Assembly: GCA_946481195.1 (NCBI GenBank)
Contig: CAMLNG010000218.1
Coordinates: 1-6,518 of the forward strand
From: an uncultured Chromatiaceae bacterium
GTDB taxonomy: Bacteria; Pseudomonadota; Gammaproteobacteria; Enterobacterales; Alteromonadaceae
Length of the DNA stretch: 6,518 nucleotides
Direction of reading: 5' to 3'
Shown in pieces: positions 1 through 6,155 of the stretch (within the stretch, counting starts at the first letter, position 1; every line of letters begins with the position of its first letter). Made by a program: the position numbers and the translations under genes. The notes below the pieces were generated by a model. That model was not told the origin of the DNA, searched no databases, and saw only the letters and a list, made by a program, of their open reading frames with translations.

Positions 1-1712
1 CAGCCTGGTGCTTTCTGGAGAAACCATGGGAAGACGGGCAGCTATTGAAAGAAATCGCTGCAGCTATTAGCGAACGCGACCGGCGGCAAGCGGAGCAGCA
101 GAGAACCAGTTTGTTGTTATCCAGTCATGAAGCTTTGATTGAGTTATCTGCCACCGGACAAGTGCTGCGGTTTAACAGTGCAGTATGCCAGGTGCTCGGT
201 TTGCAGCCATCTGAGTTGCGTGGACAGGTGTTATCTGCATTGTTTGTCGATATAAACCCAATTGAACTGGCCAGCTTTTTACACAAAAAAGACCATGATA
301 TTCAATTGCATAGTGTTCATGGTGACTTATTCAGTTTCAGCCATCGCATCTCCGACCTTCAACATTATCTGCTGAAAATTATGCCGGTACAGCGCATTAG
401 TGACCAGGTGTTCTCCGCTGTGCATGCGCTGCTGACCGCAACAGATATCCGCTCCCGAATTGAGGACCTGTTATCGTCAGGCCAACAGGATTTTGCTGTG
501 GTTACGTTGTTGTTGCCGGATTTTGCTTTGTACAACGCCTCATTAAACCAGAGCCATCTCGACGAACTACTGGAAAAAACCGGTCAGGTGCTCCGTAGTC
601 AGTTACCGGCCAAAGCGCTGCTGGGTTACGTGGCGGCAGACAAATTTGTGTTGGTGTTGCCGGGTTTAGTCCAGGAAAGTCAGTTGTTGGTGTCAATTGA
701 GCAAATCCTTCGGCCGTTCCGGCAACAACTGGTACTGAGTTTCAATCCGGTTCAGCTGGTTTTTTGTGTGGGTTACGCTTTGTCGCCGGCCGATGGTGCG
801 ACCGCTGCGTTGTTACTGCAACATGCTGATGTGGCATGCCGGCAGAATCTGGTGAATCCGGCAGGTTTCTTTTTGCGTTATGACGCCGGTATGGTCGAAC
901 AAAAACGCCAGCATTTTGAACTCAGTAACTCGTTGTACCATGCGTTGGAGAGTCAGGAATTCAGTTTGAGTTTTCAGCCGAAAATTCGGTTGACGGATGG
1001 ATCCTGCGACAGCGCCGAAGCGCTGATCCGCTGGTTGCATCCAAAATTTGGTCAGGTCTCACCGGCGGTGTTTATCCCAATCGCTGAACAAGATGGTCAA
1101 ATTCAGGCGATTGGAGATTGGGTGTTGCAACAGGCATTGCGTCACTTTCAGCTTTGGCAGCAGCAAGAGCTGCAGTTGTCGCATCTGGCGATTAATTTGT
1201 CCGGCCGTCAGCTGACAGATCCACAACTGGCAGCGCGGATAGTGGCTAGCCTGGAAAACTGCGGTTTGGCACCGAATCGGCTTGAACTCGAAGTCACCGA
1301 AACATTTCTGATGGCGGATATTGATGCCAGTAGCAGATTATTGGGCAATTTACATCGATTGGGTTGCTCGCTGGCAATGGACGATTTTGGTACCGGTTAC
1401 TCTTCGCTGGCTTATCTGGCGAAACTGCCGGTGAATAAACTAAAACTCGACCGGTCGCTGCTGTTAGATCTGGAACACTCGCCGCAATGTGCCAGTATGA
1501 TAAGACATATGATTCGGATGGCGCATGAACTAGGCATGCAGGTAGTGGCAGAAGGTATTGAATCCATTGGCCAGGTCTTGTTGCTGCGTGAGATGCAATG
1601 TGACTATATTCAGGGCTATGTCTTCAGTAAGCCCCTTAATAGCCAGGAGTTTGCCAGCTTTCTGGCCAGCCAGCCAATCCGGCAGCAGTGGGAGGAATTA
1701 CTTCATGTTTGA
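1..1712 (+). CDS. Response regulator with REC (partial)-PAS-degenerate GGDEF-EAL domains; predicted c-di-GMP phosphodiesterase; 5' end outside window
   Basis: The reading frame is open from the window edge (first full codon at base 3) to the TGA at 1710-1712. Bases 12-32 encode FLEKPWE, the conserved Lys-Pro loop that ends a response-regulator receiver domain, followed by its last helix. The TTG at 45 is therefore an internal Leu codon, and the true start lies upstream. A PAS-like domain follows (about 111-390). Next comes a GGDEF-type fold whose signature is AADKF at 633-647, with no RxxD inhibitory site, so cyclase activity is unlikely. The EAL domain (about 930-1665) keeps its catalytic set: EAL at 1017-1025, Asn at 1194, Glu at 1290, DDFG at 1380-1391, Lys at 1443, Glu at 1551 and Gln at 1611. 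It should hydrolyse c-di-GMP to pGpG in the cytoplasm, gated by phosphorylation of the receiver domain and possibly by a PAS ligand. A cognate histidine kinase may lie upstream. The gene overlaps the next one by 8 bases. Confidence 0.93.
   Translation, partial: AWCFLEKPWEDGQLLKEIAAAISERDRRQAEQQRTSLLLSSHEALIELSATGQVLRFNSAVCQVLGLQPSELRGQVLSALFVDINPIELASFLHKKDHDIQLHSVHGDLFSFSHRISDLQHYLLKIMPVQRISDQVFSAVHALLTATDIRSRIEDLLSSGQQDFAVVTLLLPDFALYNASLNQSHLDELLEKTGQVLRSQLPAKALLGYVAADKFVLVLPGLVQESQLLVSIEQILRPFRQQLVLSFNPVQLVFCVGYALSPADGATAALLLQHADVACRQNLVNPAGFFLRYDAGMVEQKRQHFELSNSLYHALESQEFSLSFQPKIRLTDGSCDSAEALIRWLHPKFGQVSPAVFIPIAEQDGQIQAIGDWVLQQALRHFQLWQQQELQLSHLAINLSGRQLTDPQLAARIVASLENCGLAPNRLELEVTETFLMADIDASSRLLGNLHRLGCSLAMDDFGTGYSSLAYLAKLPVNKLKLDRSLLLDLEHSPQCASMIRHMIRMAHELGMQVVAEGIESIGQVLLLREMQCDYIQGYVFSKPLNSQEFASFLASQPIRQQWEELLHV
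1690..1695 (+). promoter_or_regulatory. Shine-Dalgarno site of the REC-HDOD gene, inside the EAL gene
   Basis: GGGAGG lies 9 bases before the ATG at 1705 and within the last codons of the upstream EAL gene. It selects the ATG at 1705 over earlier in-frame start codons such as 1558, which would give 49 extra residues lying wholly inside the EAL coding sequence. The arrangement suggests translational coupling. Confidence 0.8.
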
Positions 1713-2874
1713 GGCCGATCGCTGGTTAGTGTTATTGGTAGAACCAGATGCTGCCGCAGGCGCCGCTACACAGCGCCTGTTGCGCCGGCTGTGCCCACAC
1801 TGGCAAGTCAACATTTGTGTTGATGCAGTCAGTGCCACGCAGCACCTGTTGCAACTGGCCGTTGCACCACAGATGCTGATCACTGACCGGCTGGATGATT
1901 CTCTGCGTGGTGAAGAACTGCTTGAGTTTTGTGCGGAGCATTCACCGGCAACTATCAGGGTGCTGATGAGCGCCGAAAATGACGGGGCTGTGTTGCTGGC
2001 CGCTGTGCAATCGGCGCAGATGTTATTAGGCAAACCTTTTACTGAGCTGGAATTACTGGCAATTTTTCAACGTGCTGAAAAAATTATTGAAGGGCCATTT
2101 TCTGAGCACGCCCGTTATCAGCTCGGCACTCTACAGGCCTTGCCCATGCAGCAGCGCCAATATCAACACATATTAACCTTACTGGATGACCCGGACAGCT
2201 CACAACGGGCCTTGGCTGCAGCTCTGGAACGCGAAGCACCTTTGGCCGGACGGCTTATTCAGATGGCAAATTCGGCTTATCTGGGGTTCAGGCGTCAGAC
2301 GCTGGATTTACAGGAAGTCACCAGCCGGCTCGGCCGCGAAATGATCAAAGCAATTATGCAGGCCTTTATGCTACATCAACAGTATCAGGGACGTATCCAA
2401 CCTCAGTTGCATCAGCAGTTGCAGGATTATGCAGTGGCATTGGCTTCGGTTGCATTTCAGCTGGCACGCACCCAATGCCGGGACGATGCCAGTCTGGCGG
2501 AGAAAGCCTATGTCGCCGGGCTGATGCAGGCATTAGGCCCGTTAGCGTTGCTGGCTACCCAGCCGCTTTCGAGCCAACAGTTGACACAGGAAGACATGTT
2601 TCAGGATGGGGTGGCGGATCATTGTGTGTTGACCGGCTATCTGATGACATTATGGGGCTTTTCAGCGGATATCTGCGCTGCAGCAATGTACCGGCTGGAC
2701 CTGCAATCGTCGCCACATATCGACCGGCTGCAGGCTATTTTGCATCTGGCCAGTTATGTATTGTGCTTGCAGCAGCAAGACCCAACGCATGTAAATATTA
2801 CCCCGGATGTTGCTGCGCTGAACCGGTTTGCACTGACCAATAGTTTTCTGACGGCTAATCAGGAGGTGCTGTGA
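1705..2874 (+). CDS. Response regulator: receiver domain plus HDOD domain
   Basis: The protein has 389 residues when started at the ATG at 1705. Residues about 7-125 form a receiver domain with the acidic pair E13/D15, phospho-acceptor D61 in LITD, S89 in the LMSA switch position and K110 in GKPF, so it looks phosphorylatable. Residues about 138-340 match the HDOD family, with LGTLQALP at 140-147, an all-helical core, and AGLMQALG at 271-278. In that last motif the metal-binding His-Asp of true HD hydrolases is replaced by Gln-Ala. HDOD proteins are therefore usually regarded as non-catalytic signalling or interaction modules, and several occur in c-di-GMP-linked networks. Its start overlaps the end of the EAL gene by 8 bases, and its stop overlaps the next gene's GTG by 4 bases. 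This implies joint expression and probably a shared kinase or phosphorelay. The exact output is not deducible from sequence. Confidence 0.93.
   Translation: MFEADRWLVLLVEPDAAAGAATQRLLRRLCPHWQVNICVDAVSATQHLLQLAVAPQMLITDRLDDSLRGEELLEFCAEHSPATIRVLMSAENDGAVLLAAVQSAQMLLGKPFTELELLAIFQRAEKIIEGPFSEHARYQLGTLQALPMQQRQYQHILTLLDDPDSSQRALAAALEREAPLAGRLIQMANSAYLGFRRQTLDLQEVTSRLGREMIKAIMQAFMLHQQYQGRIQPQLHQQLQDYAVALASVAFQLARTQCRDDASLAEKAYVAGLMQALGPLALLATQPLSSQQLTQEDMFQDGVADHCVLTGYLMTLWGFSADICAAAMYRLDLQSSPHIDRLQAILHLASYVLCLQQQDPTHVNITPDVAALNRFALTNSFLTANQEVL
2861..2866 (+). promoter_or_regulatory. Shine-Dalgarno site of the small membrane-protein gene
   Basis: AGGAGG is a perfect Shine-Dalgarno core 4 bases before the GTG at 2871. 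It lies inside the last codons of the HDOD gene. The spacing is on the short side, but together with the GTGA stop/start overlap it supports GTG 2871 as a real, coupled start. Confidence 0.7.
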
Positions 2875-3131
2875 TAACAAACTCTGCGTGGCAGTTACGC
2901 CGGCCAAAACGCTGGTTTAATGCGTTGCTGTTTTATACCGGTTGGTTGGGACTGGCGGTACATCTGGTGTTGATGTTGTATTGTGCAGCCAAAGGGATCA
3001 GCTATCCGATGAGCTGGTGGTTTGTGGCGCTGGCGCCAGTAATGTCGGTGTTATGGGGTGGTGTGGCTGCGCTGCAACTACAGAAAGAAGCAGGGCCTGC
3101 GCCGAAAGTTCAGGCCCGTTTTCATTGCTAA
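2871..3131 (+). CDS. Small inner-membrane protein with two predicted helices, unknown function
   Basis: I do not recognise this 86-residue protein. It starts at GTG 2871, overlapping the HDOD stop codon as GTGA and preceded by AGGAGG. A basic N-terminus (RRPKR at 10-14) is followed by two hydrophobic segments, residues about 17-38 and 49-69, joined by a short loop (KGISYPMS). The tail is short and polar. By the positive-inside rule this predicts a membrane hairpin with both ends in the cytoplasm. Overlap with two signalling genes, a good ribosome site and membrane-protein-like composition make it a real gene and not a chance frame. It could link the regulator pair to the membrane, but nothing in the sequence shows this directly. 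A hairpin that looks like a terminator occupies its last codons. Confidence 0.82.
   Translation: MITNSAWQLRRPKRWFNALLFYTGWLGLAVHLVLMLYCAAKGISYPMSWWFVALAPVMSVLWGGVAALQLQKEAGPAPKVQARFHC
3093..3122 (+). terminator. Probable rho-independent terminator of the signalling operon, inside the end of the membrane-protein gene
   Basis: GGGCCTG at 3093-3099 and CAGGCCC at 3111-3117 form a perfect 7-bp GC-rich stem with an 11-base loop, followed by GTTTT (3118-3122). The T-run is short, so efficiency is uncertain. The stem lies before the stop codon of the upstream gene. Read on the minus strand the same stem is followed by TGCTTCTTT, so it could also weakly terminate the convergent mltD transcript. Confidence 0.6.
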
Positions 3132-3139
3132 GCGCGAAG

Positions 3140-3628
3140 TTACCGCTTCGGTTGCAGCATCGCCTCGACTTCAATTTCGGTAATGCCTTTCTCATCAAAA
3201 TGGAAGTGGATTTGGGCGGGACGTCCTTCGATAAAATGATAACGCAGGTCATCAATCAACAGGACAAAATCACCGGGTCTTGCGGGTTGTAGCTTTTGTT
3301 TAAACAGTTTTAGCTGGTGTTTGCCGATTTGCCAGTGAAATCCAGTCACCGGCGCTTTGCTGAAATCCCGCGCCCATACCTGCTGCTCTTTATTCAGCAT
3401 CAGTGCCAGTGTATAGCGCTTAGGCACTTCTTCTACCGCCATGTTGTGAGGACCCAGCCTAAACTGATAACTCCCTTCGTGCTGCAGGAATGCAAAGCCA
3501 AATTCTGTTTGCTGCTGGTTGCCGTCTGCCAGTGTGAGTTGTACTGGGCCATTTAACTGGAATTCGGCAAGACTCGCTGTACTGCAGAACAATGCAGCTG
3601 AGGCCAAAACCCGCGTCAGATACTTCAT
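3140..3628 (-). CDS. Small secreted (predicted periplasmic) protein downstream of mltD, unknown function
   Basis: The protein has 162 residues when started at the ATG at 3628. A GTG two codons upstream (3634) is also in frame, but it lies within the GGGG ribosome-binding sequence, so the ATG is preferred. Residues 1-21 form a typical Sec signal peptide: MKYLTR, a hydrophobic core, then an S-L-A cleavage site before Glu22. There is no lipobox. The mature part of about 140 residues alternates polar and hydrophobic residues in a beta-rich pattern and ends EVEAMLQPKR. No catalytic motif or membrane helix is visible. It shows only a vague resemblance to small YccT/DUF2057-type envelope proteins, too weak to assign. 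It starts 16 bases after the mltD stop on the same strand with no promoter visible between, so it is probably cotranscribed with mltD and acts in the envelope. Its stop codon is 8 bases from the end of the convergent membrane-protein gene. Confidence 0.85.
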   Translation of the reverse strand: MKYLTRVLASAALFCSTASLAEFQLNGPVQLTLADGNQQQTEFGFAFLQHEGSYQFRLGPHNMAVEEVPKRYTLALMLNKEQQVWARDFSKAPVTGFHWQIGKHQLKLFKQKLQPARPGDFVLLIDDLRYHFIEGRPAQIHFHFDEKGITEIEVEAMLQPKR

Positions 3629-3633
3629 ATTCA

Positions 3634-3637
3634 CCCC
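3634..3637 (-). promoter_or_regulatory. Shine-Dalgarno-like GGGG deciding the start of the secreted protein gene
   Basis: On the minus strand GGGGTGA precedes ATG 3628. The G-run at 3637-3634 sits 5 bases before that ATG. Choosing the GTG at 3634 as start would consume this site, so ATG 3628 is favoured. Confidence 0.5.
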
Positions 3638-3644
3638 GTTGTGG

Positions 3645-5195
3645 TCAGGACTGCCGGTTGACAGGCGCTACTCGCAATTGTTGGCCTGGTTTTAATCTGC
3701 TATCGGCCTGTAGTTGATTCCATTTGAGTAAATCGGCCAATTTAATTTTATGTAATTTTGCGATACGGTCGAGTGAATCGCCTTTTTTCACTGTATAAAC
3801 AGCTTTGGTCTTTTTTGTGTTAGCCGCCACTTTGGTCGATGACACCGATGCTCCCGGGATGCGCAGTGATTGACCGGGCTTTAAGTGTGCATTAGCAGCT
3901 AACTTGTTGTATATCCTGAGCTCTTCACTATCGACCTTCAGTTTCTGGGCTATAGTCCACAGGCTGTCGCCGGCCTTAACCTGATAACTCTGTGGCTTAT
4001 TGCTGGCAACTGTCGCGGACGAATTTTTGCCCGCCGGCACCAACAGCATTTGACCGGCCTGCAGTTGATCGTGTTTTAGCTGATTCAGACGGCGCAGTGT
4101 AGCCACCTTGGTTTTATAGCGTGCGGCAATACTGCCGAGACTGTCCCCATCTTTTACTTTGTAACGCTGAGATTCGCCTGCCGGGGCGGCCGCGACAGTG
4201 ACTTTTTTCAACAAATGACGTTGTTTTTCAAAAGTTTCCAGTTGTTCTAATGGCAGTAGCAAGGGGAACTCTTTTCCTGCGGGCGTGGTGGTCAGGCCAA
4301 AACCGGGATTGAGCTTTTTAAGCTGATTCAGCGGGATCCCGGCGAGTTCTGCTGCCTGTTTTAACTGGACTGCACCCGCGATACGGGTGCTGCCAACGAC
4401 AGGGCGGTTTGCCACAGGTGGCAGACTGATTTGATAATTGGCTGGATTTTTCACCAGGCTAATCATTGCCAGCCATTTTGGCATCGTTTGAACATAACGT
4501 CCGGGGATTTGCAGGCTCCAGTAATCGGTGGGTTTGCCGCGGGCTTTGTTGCGCTCTACCGCAGCCATAATGCGGCCTTCACCTGTATTGTAGGCCGCGA
4601 CTGCATTCAGCCAGTCATTGTCAAGGCTGTCGTGTAAATGTTGCAGGTAATCAAGGACCGCGAGGGTAGAATTCACCGGATCCTTCCGGCCGTCATAGCC
4701 GTGCTGAATTTTCAAACCAAAGTTACGGGCAGTTTGCGGCACCATTTGCCAAAGCCCGGCAGGGCCTTTACCTTGTGCTGCCGGATTATAGGCACTTTCA
4801 ACTATGGGTAATAACGCCAATTCAACCGGCATCCGGCGTTTTTCCAGTTCAGTGACTATCAGATACAGATAGGGCTCCGCCCGGTTGGCGACTTCATTAA
4901 AAAACTTTTGTTTGCTGGCAAAAAAAGCGATCTCCTTACGGATATCGGCTCGTGGTGGCACCTGAATATGCATTTGCTGGCGGATACGTTGCCAGATATC
5001 TGTATACGCTGATAATTCATTTTGTGTGATAGTCGGATCCAGTGGCGACAAAGGTACGTCAAGCTCGGCTGGTTGCTGGTCACTGACCTGGCTCGACTCT
5101 GTCTCTGTGGTTTCAGCAGTTGCCGGATTAGCGCCCTGACGCGCGCAGCTGCACAGAGCCAACAACACAAGCAGAGTTAAGCATTTATTGAACAT
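3645..5195 (-). CDS. mltD: Membrane-bound lytic murein transglycosylase D, lipoprotein with three LysM repeats
   Basis: This 516-residue protein cleaves the MurNAc-GlcNAc bond of peptidoglycan, forming 1,6-anhydroMurNAc ends. The N-terminus is a lipoprotein signal with lipobox LCSC and lipidated Cys17. Ala follows, with no Asp at +2, which suggests outer-membrane sorting. A low-complexity Thr/Glu/Ser linker leads to the SLT (GH23) domain at about 100-235. This contains catalytic Glu133 in PIVESAYNP, then GPAGLWQMVPQTAR, and AAYNTGEGR at 200-208, all matching E. coli MltD as I recall it. Three LysM peptidoglycan-binding repeats follow at about 344-387, 403-447 and 466-510, each with a GDSL signature. 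The ATG at 5195 is preceded by AGGA 7 bases upstream, and an out-of-frame ATG overlaps it in ATGCATG. The gene lies downstream of gloB as in E. coli, with an 81-base gap holding its own probable promoter. Confidence 0.97.
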   Translation of the reverse strand: MFNKCLTLLVLLALCSCARQGANPATAETTETESSQVSDQQPAELDVPLSPLDPTITQNELSAYTDIWQRIRQQMHIQVPPRADIRKEIAFFASKQKFFNEVANRAEPYLYLIVTELEKRRMPVELALLPIVESAYNPAAQGKGPAGLWQMVPQTARNFGLKIQHGYDGRKDPVNSTLAVLDYLQHLHDSLDNDWLNAVAAYNTGEGRIMAAVERNKARGKPTDYWSLQIPGRYVQTMPKWLAMISLVKNPANYQISLPPVANRPVVGSTRIAGAVQLKQAAELAGIPLNQLKKLNPGFGLTTTPAGKEFPLLLPLEQLETFEKQRHLLKKVTVAAAPAGESQRYKVKDGDSLGSIAARYKTKVATLRRLNQLKHDQLQAGQMLLVPAGKNSSATVASNKPQSYQVKAGDSLWTIAQKLKVDSEELRIYNKLAANAHLKPGQSLRIPGASVSSTKVAANTKKTKAVYTVKKGDSLDRIAKLHKIKLADLLKWNQLQADSRLKPGQQLRVAPVNRQS

Positions 5196-5241
5196 GCATT
5201 TTTCCTGATTTCAGTGGCCACAGACAACGCAAAGGGAGCGT

Positions 5242-5269
5242 ATGTTAGCGGGCTGAGCTGTAATTACAA
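5242..5269 (-). promoter_or_regulatory. Possible sigma70 promoter of mltD with an overlapping palindrome
   Basis: On the minus strand TTGTAA (5269-5264) and TAACAT (5247-5242) are separated by 16 bases, each matching 4 of 6 consensus positions. The predicted transcript would start near 5235, leaving a leader of about 40 bases before the mltD ATG. A perfect 10-bp palindrome, TGTAATTACA (5259-5268), overlaps the -35 element and could be an operator. No clear terminator for gloB is seen in this gap, so read-through from gloB is also possible. Confidence 0.35.
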
Positions 5270-5276
5270 GCCGCGA

Positions 5277-6044
5277 TTAAAACCGATTTTTCCATTGCCG
5301 CAAAAAACTGAATAACGACAAGGCGTCCGGCTGCGACCAACGCTGCTGTAACCGGGGGACATGACAGCGTAGAAACGGGTTCACGGCACGCTCAAGGCCT
5401 ATATTGCTGGGTAAGGTCGGGATTCCGCCGGACCGCAATGCTTCAGCATGACGCTGGTATTCGACCAGTTGTTGGTTATCGGGTTCAACTTCCAGCGCAA
5501 ATCGTAGGTTGGCCAATGTATATTCGTGGGCACAGCACACCATTGTAGACTCTGGCAGAGCCGCTAATCGTTGCAAAGACGACAGCATTTGCGCCGCAGT
5601 CCCTTCAAATAAACGTCCACAACCTGCACTGAACAGCGTATCGCCGCAAAATAATACGGGCGGCTCACCGTCAATCAGATACGCCAGATGATTCAGTGTA
5701 TGACCAGGCACGCCGAGCACGGTTATAGTGCCTTGCCAGTCTTTCGTTTGCAGCAAATCACCATCGTTGACCTGATGCCCAGCCAATTGACCGTCATTCA
5801 CCGACGCGACAGGCGCAAAAACATCGGCGTCGGGCCAAGCCGCACTGAGCTCTGCCAGTCCGCCAATGTGGTCAGGATGTTGGTGCGTCACCAGGATTGC
5901 CCGCAGTTGCAACTGTTGTTGCTGCAGATAGTTTGCCACCGGCTGATATTGTCCTGGGTCAACTACTATTGCATTTGTCCCTTGGCGCAACAGCCAGATA
6001 TAGTTATCCTGCAAAATCGGAATGGCTTCAGGGATCAGGTGCAT
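5277..6044 (-). CDS. gloB: Hydroxyacylglutathione hydrolase (glyoxalase II)
   Basis: This is the second enzyme of the glutathione-dependent glyoxalase system. It hydrolyses S-D-lactoylglutathione to D-lactate and glutathione in the cytoplasm, completing methylglyoxal detoxification. The 255-residue length fits the family (E. coli 251). It is a metallo-beta-lactamase fold with the binuclear metal site intact: THQHPDH (H54, H56, D58, H59), H115 in PGHTLNH, D135 in CGDTLFS and H173 in AHEYT. The glyoxalase II signatures DNYIW, CGRLFEGT and the C-terminal FLRQWKNRF end are also present. The ATG at 6044 is chosen because TAGGA lies 6 bases upstream and the N-terminus then lines up with known GloB. 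An in-frame TTG at 6065 would add seven residues without a matching ribosome site. It is divergent from the YafS-like gene and upstream of mltD, the arrangement known from E. coli. Confidence 0.97.
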   Translation of the reverse strand: MHLIPEAIPILQDNYIWLLRQGTNAIVVDPGQYQPVANYLQQQQLQLRAILVTHQHPDHIGGLAELSAAWPDADVFAPVASVNDGQLAGHQVNDGDLLQTKDWQGTITVLGVPGHTLNHLAYLIDGEPPVLFCGDTLFSAGCGRLFEGTAAQMLSSLQRLAALPESTMVCCAHEYTLANLRFALEVEPDNQQLVEYQRHAEALRSGGIPTLPSNIGLERAVNPFLRCHVPRLQQRWSQPDALSLFSFLRQWKNRF

Positions 6045-6050
6045 CGGCAA

Positions 6051-6054
6051 TCCT
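6051..6054 (-). promoter_or_regulatory. Shine-Dalgarno site of gloB
   Basis: AGGA on the minus strand sits 6 bases before ATG 6044 and falls inside the seven-residue extension that the TTG at 6065 would produce. It supports the ATG as the true start. Confidence 0.65.
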
Positions 6055-6073
6055 ATGAGTAACAAAGTTAATT

Positions 6074-6090
6074 GTGGCCGGTCGCGGCAC
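6074..6090. other. Small hairpin in the gloB leader
   Basis: Positions 6074-6090 can fold as GTG-CCG paired with CGG-CAC around a GTCG loop, with one bulged G. If gloB is transcribed from the TATACT-type box at 6123-6128, this hairpin lies in its leader about 30 bases before the ATG. On the plus strand it is followed by TTTT, but no transcript is expected to arrive there. Its function is unknown and it could be chance. Confidence 0.25.
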
Positions 6091-6122
6091 TTTTGGCCGT
6101 TTCAGGGCGGCAGTTGGCGCAC

Positions 6123-6142
6123 AGTATACCGCGTAGTATACC
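6123..6142. repeat. Two tandem AGTATACC repeats in the gloB/yafS divergent promoter region
   Basis: AGTATACC occurs at 6123-6130 and again at 6135-6142, a 12-base period with GCGT between. Each copy contains the palindrome GTATAC, so either strand can be read. On the plus strand TTGGCG (6114-6119), 17 bases, TATACC (6137-6142) resembles a sigma70 promoter for the methyltransferase gene, although it would leave a very short leader. On the minus strand TATACT (6128-6123) is a 5-of-6 match to a -10 box for gloB, with no good -35. The copies may be promoter elements, a two-site operator, or both. Confidence 0.4.
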
Positions 6143-6155
6143 GGGGGGCATTTGG

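Noticed and set aside
45..47. TTG as the start of the EAL-domain gene
   Set aside because: The frame is open to the window edge and upstream codons encode a receiver-domain C-terminus, so this is an internal Leu codon.
1558..1704. N-terminal extension of the HDOD regulator upstream of 1705
   Set aside because: It lies wholly inside the EAL coding sequence in another frame. The strong ribosome site and the receiver-domain start fit ATG 1705.
2475..2843. Plus-strand open frame of 122 codons within the HDOD gene
   Set aside because: It is a shadow frame inside a well-supported gene with no family-like features.
2942..3292. Plus-strand open frame of 116 codons spanning the convergent gene ends
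   Set aside because: It overlaps the membrane-protein gene in another frame and runs antisense into the secreted-protein gene. It has no ribosome site and low-plausibility composition.
5688..6062. Plus-strand open frame of 124 codons antisense to gloB
   Set aside because: It is fully antisense to a gene with all catalytic motifs intact and has no independent coding evidence.
6045..6065. TTG start at 6065 for gloB
   Set aside because: It would place the AGGA ribosome site inside the coding sequence and add seven residues not expected for GloB.
6074..6094. Hairpin followed by TTTT as a plus-strand terminator
   Set aside because: No plus-strand transcript is expected to reach it and the stem has a bulge. 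It is listed only as a possible leader hairpin of gloB.
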